From Argentina anserina (lineage: Eukaryota; Streptophyta; Magnoliopsida; Rosales; Rosaceae), in assembly GCF_933775445.1 (NCBI RefSeq), contig NC_065876.1, forward strand, positions 17,670,001 through 17,734,000: a stretch of 64,000 bases of DNA, read 5' to 3'. The notes under the pieces were generated by a model that was not told the DNA's origin, ran no database searches, and saw only the letters and a list, made by a program, of their open reading frames with translations. The position numbers were made by a program, and so were the translations under genes. Shown piece after piece: positions 25,411 to 37,774 of this stretch (its first letter is position 1; every line of letters starts with the position of its first letter).

Positions 25411-28293
25411 ATCTAGCGAAAAAAAAGATCACTTGTCAAAGTTGCAATATAGTGGACTATCTGGATGCTCGTCTCCAGTGAGAACATTTATTCACATTAG
25501 TTGGCTTCACCATTATGCGATGTGGCGTCGCAATTTGGCACGTAGGTTAATCTAGTTGAGCTCAAGGAGTCTAGATCCGTGTCAATCCTGGCGAGCTCAA
25601 GTATTTTGATTCTTCGATGTTATCGATTGTAATTCCTTTTACAATGATTAAGGTGATAGCCAAAAAACTAGTGAGTAATAAGTTGTTTATGCAGAAGTTA
25701 CATTACCATAAATGGAAAAGATTGGTGCGCATTACAATTTACCAATATCAAGACTAGTACTTTAGTCATTTTCCGTGAGACCAAGTGGGTTTGTAACTAT
25801 CATAAGTAATATTAGTTTTAGTAGTGAATGGTGTGATGACACGTGACCAGCGTGTCGACACATCAACCAACATCATAAATTATTTAAAGTGTCCACAAGT
25901 TGGTTGAATTAATCCACATAATTGTCGTTGGATTCAATCATTGAACACAATGAGAATACATGTCATTTGCATAAGATGATCTCAATCCAAATTTTTGTAA
26001 GAAATTGATAAGATTTGAATGATTAGCTTTACATGCCTAATCACAATGGATATAAGAAGCATAATATGGTATTAGTGCATATACTTATGCATCAAAAATA
26101 TCATTGTTCCGTCTTAGGGGAGCGACGAAATCTGGGGATGAAATTACATCTTCAATTCCTCCATAAAAATAAATTTAAGGATTTTGACAGTACTTTGTTT
26201 CCTTAGTTGTTACTTCTATTTATCCAACATATGAGTATATGTATATAATTCTTTAAATATACAGATACACATATATGTCAATGCCCAAATATGTCAAGAT
26301 CCCGAAAATTCATTTTCTTTTGATGTTGTGGGTTTCAATTTAGCAATTTCATATATACTTTCTAAATGGACATATAAACTTCTGTATTACGCGGTTACAT
26401 CCGCAATCATTAGAGATAATGCAAAAGATGTGAATCGTAATCTCACTTATTCTTTTCATATGGAAAGTCGTTGACATAAATATTTAAAACTTATGAGGGT
26501 TCGATTGTCTCTTGTTGATCCTTGTTACATAAAATGTCAATGAAGTATATATGTAAGACATGAAAATGGAATATAAACCCAAATTCTTTAGAGTAATTTG
26601 ATAGAATCGTAAAACAATATCTCCATCTCATAATGCATGTATATTTTGAATTCCGAAGAATTATATATTAGCGATCATTATTAATATTATTATTTATATC
26701 CATAAATATAGTATGATTATTCTTCAGTACTACTACTGTGGGGATCACATGATGCATTTCTTTGCATTCAATTATTCATATCATACTAATATTTTGTTAA
26801 ATTGCTTTACTTTATGTGGTACTTCGCAAAGTCAAATATTAAAAATCGAACAATGTATATTAATATTTAAATATTCTCAATTCATTGAGAAAATTCATAA
26901 CCTTGGTTGTATGTCAACGATTGCATTAAGGTCTTGTTCAATCCCAAGGCACTTCAATACCGAAAGTTTAGGCATATATAATAGCCATTACAATTATATC
27001 TTGGAAAATTAGTGATAGACTGTAATTGAAGTTTGAAACATTTTGAATTGACATAGATTTATGTCACTCTTAAAATTGAGGAGGTTTCAAATTGATATTG
27101 AATATACTTTTTCAAATTGTCGTACTCTCATTATTCTACTCTTTTTTTTTGTAAGAAGGCATTCCATTGCTCATATCATATCCCCTATACATTTTTCAAA
27201 CGGTACATTGTTATCAATTGTCATTGATCGGTTTATATGACCATGCATGTTCATATATTTGCCATTTGCTTTAAGGTTATTTCTTCACTATTATCTATAG
27301 TTCGTTCTGAGAATTTTTTTTCGATAGACATTTTTTGTCTTGAGAGACATTTCTATCATTCAAGATTGTACATATGCTTCCAAGTTACATGCAAGAAAAC
27401 ATGTTTGCATAATTTGATCATGGTTGAGCCTTGGTTGGCTTGAAGGGAAGGTCGGTACTCAAATTCTTTAGAGCCAATATATGTTGTGTTCGTTTAACCA
27501 ACTGTAAATAGAGTACGAAACTTATTAGTTTCGCAGTCTAAAGTTCTAAATAGACTTACACGAAAATTAAGCATACCAAAATACACTATGGCCACTTTGG
27601 AGCTGTATGAAGTTGCTTTATCACAGTAAAGATATATAATTTAATTAATTTCTAAGAAATACAAATCGGATTGCAAGACTAAGAATTGAAATGGTCGTAT
27701 TTTTCGATGCTTCATGAAAATACTTTATCACAAGCTAGGCTGCATGGAATCGGAAGCGCGGAAGCGTTTTTTTTCAAAATTTCTTAGAAGCGGGGACGTT
27801 TCGGAAGCACGGAATAAAATAATATATAATTAAAGATATTAACGTGTATATATAATATTACAAAAACAAAAAAATAGCATATGTTATGCTTACCATCAAG
27901 TAGTGATCAAACCCATACCAACTCAATTTGGACTAATCCTATATAAAAAAAAACTCAATTTGGACTTCATGAATGGTGTATCAATTGGAAGTTTCGACAT
28001 CCCCGAAAGGCTTTCTGCATGAGGATTGAATCCAGTTCACTTGCATATAATTAGTATTACAGTGTAGTTTGAGAACTCACAATCAGGTTTTCTGGTAGTG
28101 AAATAAGTGAAGCAATGAAAAGCACAAGTAGAAGTAGCTTAAGCATACTTTCCTGCTTAAACCATCTATCAACTAAATCCCAACCTACACAAAACGCATG
28201 CAGCTAAATATTTCATCTGTCCTCTTTGGTTGATATATACTGGAAGATATAAATTAGACTACTATTTCAATGACTTAAACTTGCGCTGCCGAT

Positions 28294-28837
28294 TTGTACC
28301 AAATGGCTTTCTGGTTCTTTGCTTTTCTACTGATTGCAGTTGGAGATTGTAAGCATGTAAGTCCATTAAACCAATCTCATCTGCAGGCAGCCATGGCCGA
28401 CATGAGGAAGGGCTCTTACCACGGATTTGTTCTCCTCCTGAGGATCGTAAACACCAACATCCTCGACACGTTGTTGAACTTCATGCCAAATGACGAGGAG
28501 TTATCAGAAGCTGCCATCACTTCAGGCCACATCCCAGAATTCATCTTCAGCCATTCAATGGCAACTGCACCTCAAGCATTTTGTTGATTTACCAAATGGA
28601 ACTCTTGTCCCATCAAATATTCCGACCAAGATCATCAGCATAAGCAATTCTAAAAGATCAGGCCTGTTTGTAAACAATGCCAGAATTGTGACCCCAGATG
28701 TGTGTACAAGCTCTACGATTAGGTGTCATGGTATTAGCACAGCTATGAGATTTGAGAATTCCATGTTTAAGTCACAGAAATGTAATAGGTTGGAGCCACC
28801 TACTGACCCAATAATGACTCCAACTGTAAATGCTTGA
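28294..28837 (+). pseudogene. Fasciclin-like arabinogalactan protein pseudogene
   Basis: The frame opens with a plausible signal peptide (MAFWFFAFLLIAVGDC) and continues into a FAS1-like segment (LQAAMADMRKGSYHGFVLLL, LNFMPNDEELSEAA). It breaks near 28560-28580. The homology resumes in another frame with VDLPNGTLVPSNIPTKIISI, FVNNARIVTPDVC and STIRCHGISTAMRFE, ending at 28837. So there is at least one frameshift. The parts resemble the plant fasciclin-like family with one FAS1 domain, normally a cell-wall or membrane-anchored glycoprotein. It lies inside the hAT-like element, so it is most likely a captured copy rather than a resident gene. Confidence 0.75.
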
Positions 28838-29156
28838 AGAAGCTAAACTTATGATATGTTGATGAGGTAACAGCCCACTATAATTTAGACAACAAGAACA
28901 ACAATAAAGTGCCTGATTCTGTTCACAGCCAATTTTTCTTCAATAATAGAAACTACAAAGATGTGTATGACACAAAACACCACCAAACATGTACTTGACA
29001 TACACAAGGGAAAGTAATCCAGTGCATTTTACCATAAGCATTAGTAGATGAACAAAACACAGACGCTGGCAGATCATAATAAACTAGTCAGACACATTCA
29101 AACTAGTTTTCACCAAGTAACATTACTACAATTGAGATATAATAATACAGAACATG

Positions 29157-29786
29157 CTAGAAAGAAAAAAAAAACACTTCCTCAAGGATTTTTTTCTTGA
29201 AAGGATGGTGCTCATTTGGCAAGCAGTCTGACTTGGGAGCACCACTATAAAGCAGATCATGCATTTTCGAATACATCAGCATCTGAGAAGGATCAATACT
29301 ACCACCACTGTTCTGGGATGCCCGGGAAGTTTCTTGGAGTTTGATCTTCTCATAAATAAACTGCTTCTCAGCTTCTACTTCACTCAAACGCTGTTTCAAG
29401 TAACTACTAGCATATTCTTCTTCCGATTTATCTGACTTGGCAAGAGCAATCCTCTGGATCCTGTCAGCCTGTCGTTTAGCCTCATTGGCCTTGAGTTGGA
29501 ACATATCAGCCTCTGCGTTTTTTAGCCTCACAATTTTCTCCAGCTCCTCGACTTGTTGCTTCTTTTTTTGCCTCTCAAGCTTTAGCTCTTGAACTTTCCT
29601 GGCCTTGTCCTGGAGTTCCCTGTCACAAGCCTCTACAGCCATCTGGGCTTTCTTGTACATTCTCATCTTCTCATCAGCCACAATTTCCATCTTCCTTATG
29701 GACTCCTGCACCACTTCAGCAATTCGTTTACAAGCCTCCTGTGGCGCTATCAGTCGTCCACCTTCCCCATTTTCCAGGCTCTTCCA
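29157..29786 (-). pseudogene. Fragment of an OBERON-type PHD protein, C-terminal coiled coil
   Basis: The minus-strand frame is open for about 210 codons and reads as the coiled-coil tail of the plant OBERON/TITANIA family: GGRLIAPQEACKRIAEVVQE, KMRMYKKAQMAVEACDRELQ, QKKKQQVEELEKIVRLKNAE, then YSKMHDLLYSG. The PHD finger and amino-terminal half are absent and no promoter is evident. The family takes part in meristem establishment through chromatin. Here only the 3' coding part is present, without an intron, inside a transposon; it is best read as a captured fragment. The reading frame is surprisingly intact, which suggests recent capture or residual selection. Confidence 0.82.
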
Positions 29787-30821
29787 TGTTTAATAACAGG
29801 TAAGAGACGGGGAGGCTGGAGGGAGGTAAGAGAGAAATTAGGTTTTAATCAATATTACAAAATTGCTCACGCTTCCTTCCGGACTATTTGACGCTTCCAA
29901 TTTGGAATCTCGCGCTTCCATATTGCTTCCAAACCACCTTTTTCTCGGAATCGCGCTTCCGACCGCTTCTGGCCGCTTCCGGCGCGCTTCCGCTTCCGAA
30001 GCGCGACTGCAGGCAAGCTTCCGTACTTCTTAGATCACAAGAATATGTTTGTCCTCTCTTTGTTTTTGAATTATAAAATTATCATGACAATGCTCATATC
30101 ATATGCTAAATAACATAATTATAAAAATTATATAAACATAGCATATGCAACAAATAGAGCATATCATTTAATATGGTTAAATAATTTAGTAAGATTAAGC
30201 AGTATACACAAAATAATTTGCTTACATATGCTCAATAATCATAATGCCAAAAAGTAGCATGATAGTTCATTCACATGCCGAGCAACAAATTTATTTAATA
30301 AAATTGACATAGCATATAACATGTTCAAAATTCGGAGAATACTTTGCTCACGTAACATGCATAATTTCATATATATGAATGAAATTTTATAAGCAAGAAA
30401 TATAATTGATATCTTACTTGCATGTGAGTTTGCCATATAAATCACATACTAAGCGATTTTTGATCCCATAATTCCATGTTGCTTCATTGTCGATTGGATC
30501 ATCGCATTTCTCGCATTAATCGTCGTAGTGTAAGTGATATGTTACATACAAAACAATTTGAATTATATGATTAGGTCACATTTAATCATATATATATTTA
30601 ACTTACCATAACAATAAGTGGTAAGTTGACAACAAAACAGGAAATAATGAAATGGTAAATTACATAATTACCGTATAATATTTTAGTAAAACAGAAATAA
30701 TGAAATAGTGAATTAAAAATTACTATGTGATAATTTTTAAAATTACCTTTTAGTTTACCACTTCAGTAAATTCTAATTTCCCAAAAAAAATTTCCTTTTT
30801 TTTCGTGGATCGGATTAAGTA

Positions 30822-30884
30822 GATCCGGGTCGGGCACGTGGGTGGGATCGACAGATCCGGGTCGAGTGCGTGGGTGGGATCGAC
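30822..30884. repeat. Two-copy 32-bp tandem repeat
   Basis: Two 31-base units starting GATCCGGGTCG and ending GGTGGGATCGAC (30822-30852 and 30854-30884) differ at three positions. The GC-rich patch contrasts with the AT-rich interior of the copia element. No function is evident. Confidence 0.75.
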
Positions 30885-31499
30885 GCAGTGAGAAGGAGGG
30901 TGGCATGCGGCGCCGATGGATCTCATCTTCATGTGAATTATGGTATAATAGCTTGATCACGTTGTGCCCTATCTATATACTTGGGATTAACATGTAACAG
31001 GTCGTCAATATTCAATTATATATAAGAACTTCAAGCAGTAAAAGAGCATAAGAATTTTCTTATCGTTTGGAAATTTGTCATGCCCCCATTCACTCATGCG
31101 GCTGCGGTTTGAGCTCCCAAGTTTGTCGTCGGCCATTATGTGCCACCCAGGCTCGACATCTTCGAACACTTACGAATCGACGCGTTCTCTTTCTCAACAC
31201 CTTAGTGTCGCATGACCGCATCGCTTGTTTTTAACATCCACATGAAACCCTAAATTTAGAAACAATAAAATCAGCATAGAAAAGCTCACATATAATTGAA
31301 TTGTAATCAAACATGAATTGGTATAAATTATCTTGTTGCTCAGGTATCAATCTCGTTGCCCCCACTCTAGTTTGGATGAATATAATGTGTCAGAATAAAG
31401 GTTGTGCAGGTTGAAGGGCTGCAGTAGAATTTCGCTAAGGTTTTTATCTCTCTCTTTTTCTTTGAAAAACTCAATGGTTAAAACCACGTGCTGATAACG

Positions 31500-31710
31500 T
31501 GTTGTAGGGAAAAATGGAATGATCTACTCATCTCATTGATAATCCCCTTTATATAGGGGTCAAGATACAATAGAAATAAATGGTAATTACAATGACAATT
31601 AAGGCTACATAATGGTGATTGATCCGTTACATTCGTTGACCATAAACGTCATTAACTTATTCCTTTATTTGCATTAACAAATGCACACTAATGGTGTTTT
31701 TCCTTCAACA
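31500..31710 (-). repeat. 5' LTR of the copia element
   Basis: This 211-bp LTR matches 23410-23621 apart from about 7 substitutions and one indel. The bases immediately left of it (plus strand CGTGCTGATAACG) read on the minus strand as CGTTATCAGCACG, the expected position of the primer binding site. Confidence 0.92.
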
Positions 31711-34455
31711 TTTTTATCTTAATTGTATCTTTTTTTTTGTCTTGGATTTAGCTTATTTATTTGTCCCTACAAAGTCCTATCAACTTAGTTATTTCATTTG
31801 AATGAACGAGGCATAAGTAGAAACCTATCAACTCGGCTATCACATTGGAACTAACGAGGTATAGGCAAGGTATACTTTTAGATATGGGACTTCCGGATTA
31901 TGATGATGATGATGATGATAATGCTAGCACAAATATATTGATATATTCCACCTTATGGTGTCAGTTGCTACCCCCAGGTAGTGCACCCAAGCCTTTTGCG
32001 CTTGGGAGGCGATGTGGTATGTCGGCAATGCCACAAACGAGGTCCGAATTAGATGAAATTTTTGCAAGGTCACTAAAATAAGTACCGATCACATCGGCTG
32101 GTATCGATTAATCCCGAGAAGTTTCCTTCATATAGTCACTTTATAATATGATAGTTTTATTCTAAACCTATTATACAGGTTATGATACATTAGTGGACAC
32201 TTCGGCGATCGACAACTCCGGTTCTAAATACAGTCGATCGACACCAGCATATATGATCAGAATATATATTTAGGGACCCCGTAAAAATTTCTTCCGTTTT
32301 GGACATAGTTTGACCGTCCGTACTTACGATCAACAAAAAAGAAGTATTTTGACATATTAAAACTTCATCGGGATTGCGGGCCTCCACCGTTTTTTTTCGG
32401 ATCTGTAGGGTAAATAATGAGGGCTAATAGTATTGATAATGAGTTTTGATAAATTTGCTATGAAAAATAGTACTATCCAACTTAAGATTGGATTGCATCA
32501 ACACGATTTATTTTGTTTATATAATATTATTAAATTTTTCTATGTACTAATTAATTATATTCGCTTACATTTTTACATATGAAAAAGTTTAAGACAACCT
32601 AATTATAGCTCCTATCTCCGTCCATGCTTCATGAAATGAGGATTACGAGCTGTATCTCTTGCCATCCCCAGCTTACATGAACTATATATATATATATATA
32701 TATACACATAAATTAAAGACTAAATTTCTATTTTCACAACTTGAGGCCAATATATATTACTAATAAAATACCAAAATTATGTTGTTGAATTAGACTAAAT
32801 AATTGAATGAACCAAGACTGTTCAATCTAGATATTCGTGTAAATCATGATTTTAAAAAGTTAATCAATCATCAAATTAAATGATTTTTTTTAGAGATCAT
32901 CATGTAATGCATATATATCGAAGTATTAAGTGGATTATTATGGAAAAATATGACTGAAAGTGTGGAAAATTAAGAACTTCGCTTTGTAATTTTAAAGCGA
33001 AACTACGCTCTATATATAAACTACACACACTCATGTCCTGAGTTGTGAAAAGAGAAACTAATTAGTCTTTAAGGATATATTAATTTTTCAAATATTCACT
33101 AATTTAGGTTTTGAAAGTAAGTATTTGTATTTTCATTATTTAAAAACGAGAATTATAGCATATCATTTGTTAAGTGTGGTAATCAAGATAAAATTGTTAG
33201 TTAAAGAGAAATCTGACTTAAGTTGTACGTCCATGCTAACTTTCAAAATAACTAATAAAAGAATAAAAATGATAGAGGAGTTGTGGTTAGAGATAGTGGG
33301 TTTTTTTAAAATCCAATTTTAAGAAGTTAGCAAGGGGGAATCCTTAGCAAGACATATTTATTGAGCTGTTTTTGAAAAAAAAAAAAGATTTAAAGTTAAT
33401 GTTTTGAAAGAAAATTAGTGAAGGTGGCTTATATATAGCAGAGTCTATGTATAAATTTGTTGATTCCAAAACAAGTTCCTTCTATATATATATATAACTA
33501 GAAATAAGAAATAAATGTTAGTTTCTTGTTTCATCCGGGCTATTGCTTATAACCTCCATATTTAACCGCTAGTCTACTTGAAAATCAAGAAAAAAGTGTC
33601 TGGGCTATAGCCTAGAGACCATTTGCCTATCCTCCATCTTTGCAAATTTGGCATAAGGACTTTGGGCACATGTGATGGGCTCTCCTGAATTTCTTCACAT
33701 GATTGCATTAATAATCGCTGATTTTCTTATTGCTTTCTATTACTTTCTCTATTTCCTCTGAATTGAACAACCAAAAAAAGAGTTGATAGTGACAATATGA
33801 ATTGACATAGAACCTCTTAGAACACAAATGAAATGCTTTGACGTACAATCTTTGGGTTTCTAAATGGACTGGATCTAAAGTATAAATCAAGACCTACGAA
33901 ATAAAAATAAAGAGTTATGAAAGAAAACATAAATGAGTGCAGTGTGAAAAGTATTTCTCTAATAGTTGGGGTTAGTATTTATAGCAAGCGTGACATGAAA
34001 CAATTTAACCGTGACAAGAAAGTAGTATGGTTAGTAAAGAAATAGATGACAAAGCGCGCACCATGACATATAGGGGTGATTTTGTGCTTTGTTATCAGTA
34101 GTTTAGAGATGGCGGGTTACGGCATTAGCGGTGTCCTGCTGCTTACCATATGATCTTGGTGTTTCGCTTCTCATCATTGATGTTGGCTGATGCAAACGTA
34201 TTGAAGAGAGATAGATGAGTGGTGCTAAGATTAATGATGACTGGTTGAATATCAAGTCATATAGGATTTAAATCTACACTAAGACCAACAAATAGATAAC
34301 TATAACCAACTTAGATTGCATGTATATATATATATATATATATATATTTGAATTGTAACATAATCTATATATATCTTTTTCTAGATCCATTTTTCACTTC
34401 TTCAATAATGTTTCTTGATGGGACAAAAACCAATTGCGGATAATATATATATGTG
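31711..34455. other. Gene-free AT-rich region with microsatellites
   Basis: No credible gene. TA-dinucleotide runs occur at about 32682-32704 and 34323-34347, and a GATGAT run near 31900. A short inverted phrase (CTTCGCTTTGTAATTTTAAAGCGAA) near 32978-33003 resembles the end of a small foldback element like the one at 38011-38385. Confidence 0.5.
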
Positions 34456-34640
34456 AAAATGCAACATTGGTACCTCAACTCTTGTGCACCGGACAAGATA
34501 GAACTCAAACTTTTAATTGCAACAATATGATACCTGAACTTATAATTTGATATCTAAATCATACTTTCGTCAAATTTCGTCAACATAGACGTTAAAAAAG
34601 TCACGTGAGCGGCACGTGGGCAAAAAAAAATGGCAAACAC
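34456..34640. repeat. Left terminal inverted repeat of the MULE
   Basis: It pairs with 37775-37960. Conserved phrases include GGTACCTCAACTCTTG, CACCGGACAA and GAGCGGCACGTGGGCAAAAA. Inner boundary approximate. Confidence 0.85.
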
Positions 34641-35085
34641 CAAACCCTTATCTTTTATTTCCCGCACTTCTAACTATTCCTTAACTATGATTTCTCTCCA
34701 GAATTCAATGTGGCACACAAATCTCACTCCATCTGATTTAATGGGTTAGGTACCATTATCATCATAGTTTAAGAAAAAAAAACACATATATGTATCCAAG
34801 TAAAACTTCTTATCTGCATTAGAGTCAAATTTAATAAAAACATTCATCACATTAGCACATAAGTTCTTCTACACAAAAGATCAAGGCAGATTAAAATAAA
34901 ACATAAGTTCTTCTACACAAAAGATCATGGAAAATCAAAGTAAAATATCTTAACCAACGTCACTAAATTATGTGTCGAATTCTTGCAACAAAAAATCTAA
35001 ACATACCAAGAGAAACAAATTCAACATGTTTTAACATGATGCCCAAACAGAGGAAGTTTGGCTAGACTGAGGATTTCTTAGTTGC

Positions 35086-36893
35086 TTACCCTGTAATGAG
35101 ATTTTGATTGCTCTGAGTATGAAGTAGTTGCACTATTTGTGAGCTTGATGTAGTGGTATTAACACCAGAAGTACCACCAACAATCTCCTTAATCTTCAGT
35201 CGAGCCCTCCTTGACTTTATGATTTGCTCATTCAAGTTACTACACCCCTTCGGAAGAGGTGTTCTTTTAGGCTACAAGATCACATTGAAAACAAATTAAG
35301 AAACATAACAATCACTAAAAGCTGAATTATTAGTCTATCATTAATCACCAAAACTTCAATTTCAATTTGAGACACACCTTGTTGTTGGTTCTCTTCCTCT
35401 TGTTACTAGTGTTTGGTTCTTTTGATGAATCTTGTCCCTATTGATTTTATAAAGAAAGAGTTAGTGAAACTCGATAGTAAAAAAAGTGCTAATATAATAA
35501 GTTTTAAAAGCTTATGTTAAACTCGATAGTATTTACCATCATTGCTGCCTTCATTGCCTTGGTGATTTGGCACCCTAGCATGTTATGTCCTTGTGTTCCA
35601 CATACTTTACAAGTCATTTTGGTATCAGTTCTAGGTAATTTTATACCCCCACTTGGTTTTTGATCTCATACTCCCTAATAGTCTCTTTAAGTTTCTATGA
35701 GTTTGGAAAAGCTTGCCCTACTCTGAAAATGAGATTTTTTTTAAGTCACCAGATCTGATCCAGGGTTTGGTCTCCATTTTTTTGTTCAACTTCTTTGGAA
35801 GTGGATTCCCATCCTCATCCTCCTTTGTTTCACTTCCATTTAAACTCTTAAGTTCATCGGACTCCATATGATCATCTGAACAGTACCCCGCATACCACGT
35901 AGCATCAAGTTCCTCAACAATCACCAATTGTGTGACATTTTCCTCAAAATCCAAGTCATCATGCTCCAAATCGTAATCTGAATCAACATAGAAATCAGAT
36001 CCTTCATTTGTTTCTTCATCATCAACTACTCTTTCTTATCTTGATACATTGTTGCATCTCTCTTTCCTTCTAGTGTTATACCTTGCCTGCTTTGGTTATT
36101 TGCCTTTTTTGTTTACATTTGCAGTTTCAACATGTCTTTTTCCCTTGTTAAATGTAGTTGGTTGAACCTTACTTCTCCCATTCTTGATTTGCTGTGTTTG
36201 CTCTTTTTCTTCCTCAACTCTTTAGCTAATCTCTCTCTAACAGCCAATCTCTCCCTTGCCCTTTTCTCTGCAAACTCTTGTTCCCTCTTATTTGCTTCCT
36301 CCCTAGTCAACCGCTCTTATGCTTCATTTTCTCCAAGCCTTTGAGCCTCCTCTTGTAGCTCTCAACACTTTTCTGTTTTTTCGTAACTCTAAAATATCTG
36401 GCACAATATCAGAAAGACCTGCAAATGTGCTTTGACTTAACATAAGCCCAACATTTACACCAACTTGTTCTCTTCCCTCATCTAAGTTCTCAACTACCAT
36501 TGGTTCACCCTTATCACCACCCTCCAACTCAGCTTATGTCTTTCTCCTAGGACCACCTCTAGTTATGTACACATAAATTTGCTTTTTTTCTTCTTCTTAG
36601 GAATCACCTTCACCATTTCGAAAGCATCTGCATTATTTTTTATTTCAATAAACCCTTCATTGCATGTTGTTCGAGGAAGCTTGAAGTAAATGCACGGGCT
36701 GCTCCCTGTATCCCAATTCATGAGCAATATTGCTAATATGTGCCCATGATATCTTCTCACTATGTACCCCATCTAAGTAAATCTTCCCCGCGAGCTTGTT
36801 ATGCTTGCGAAACTTATACTTCTTTGTTCCATCTAATTGCTTGTCAAAATAACCACCATGAAATATTTCCATAGTGAACAAATGCTCAGCCAC
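35086..36893 (-). pseudogene. MULE transposase-related gene lacking its catalytic core
   Basis: Minus-strand parts in order: a PB1-like amino domain common in plant MULE proteins (AEHLFTMEIFHGGYFDKQ, 36893-36657, continued in another frame to about 36600); an acidic/basic linker with a charged REEANKREQEFAEKRARERL stretch; the start of the Mutator DNA-binding domain (FRVGQAFPNS, about 35715-35690) followed by a stop; then directly a CCHC knuckle (CKVCGTQGHNMLGC, C-x2-C-x4-H-x4-C, about 35620-35575), and a basic tail with KRKRTNNK and PKRTPLPKGCS, ending at 35086. The several hundred residues of the DDE transposase normally between DNA-binding domain and knuckle are missing. Stops and frameshifts also disrupt the rest. 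Confidence 0.83.
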
Positions 36894-37774
36894 TGTAAAA
36901 AATAAAAGAAACTGAATATATGAACACTAACCATTATAACAATATCGAATAAGATAAGATTTATGTAGTTTTAATTATTTGGAAAAGATAGAATACGTCA
37001 AAGAAAAACATAAATGAAAAATTGAATATAATAGTTTGAACTTCATATACATACATACATCATAGATTTAACCAGAATCATAAAATCATCACCACTGATA
37101 GATTCAATGAAACTAGACATTCCACAGTTTCCACCCTCTTGGTCTCTGTAAAGAAAGAAAACTAGAGATATAACATGGAATTTGAAAACGTCATTGATCA
37201 TGGGTACATACAAATCTATTCAAAATTTTCCAAATTGATTCTATTTTCTGGTTTGGGAATCTAGCAATTTAAAATAGCATAAATTCAAAATAACAAACCC
37301 AATATAAAACCCATGGCACTAAACTATGGAATCGAACTCTCTTTACTAAAACATTAGAAACCCCAATTTTTTAATCTTCATCTTATCAAACCCTAGAAAC
37401 ATTCAACAAAACTTAGGTTTTCTTAGAATTCTATATCCCTAACAGTGCTTGTGTCGGTAGGATTCACATCTCAATCAGAAAAGTAGGAGATTATAAAGTA
37501 TAAGACTTACTTTTAGGGGGTGGTCTAGACTCCCTAAAATTCTTCCATGTCTTTGTCTCTTTCTCCATGTAAATAGTGACGAGATTAGTCTATTTTTTCT
37601 CCACACGGGTTGTGAATCTCATGGGTTTCTAATTTTTAGGTTTGTAAAAGATGTTGGGGAAAGGTCTGACTCAAATGTATGAGAGAGTATGAGAGATCTC
37701 TAAGGTGTGAGTCTGAGACAATGGAGGGAAATTGAGGTATAGATCGTGACTAGGGTTGCGTTTTGAACGCAAAG

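Larger units (their letters stand above)
27735..30033. mobile_element. hAT-like element carrying host gene pieces, nested in copia
   Basis: The 2299-bp segment is bounded by an 8-bp direct repeat ATCACAAG (27727-27734 and 30034-30041). Its ends show weak inverted similarity (left CTAGGCTGCATGGAATC; right, reversed, CTAAGAAGTACGGAAGC; 11 of 17). Both ends carry many copies of GGAAGCG or its complement, a subterminal pattern common in hAT elements. A second copy of the host copia sequence at 54.4-55.5 kb lacks the segment and has a single ATCACAAG, so the boundaries are directly supported. There is no transposase; instead it holds a fasciclin-like pseudogene (plus) and an OBERON fragment (minus). 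Confidence 0.83.
23410..31710 (-). mobile_element. Degenerate Ty1/copia LTR retrotransposon with a nested element
   Basis: Two direct LTRs of 212 and 211 bp (23410-23621 and 31500-31710) begin TGTTG, end CAACA and are flanked by the same 5 bases (TTTTT at 23405-23409 and 31711-31715). A minus-strand polypurine tract (AATGGGGAG) abuts the left LTR at 23622-23630, and a primer-site-like TTATCAGCACG sits just inside the right LTR, so the element reads on the minus strand. Decayed pol survives: a HFDETVFPSLGGD segment near 25400-25370 and a reverse-transcriptase start (WKEAIQHELK ... TGIDYE) at about 24842-24648. The frame is closed throughout. The LTRs differ by about 7 substitutions and one indel. 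A 2.3 kb hAT-like element is inserted at 27735-30033. Confidence 0.9.
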
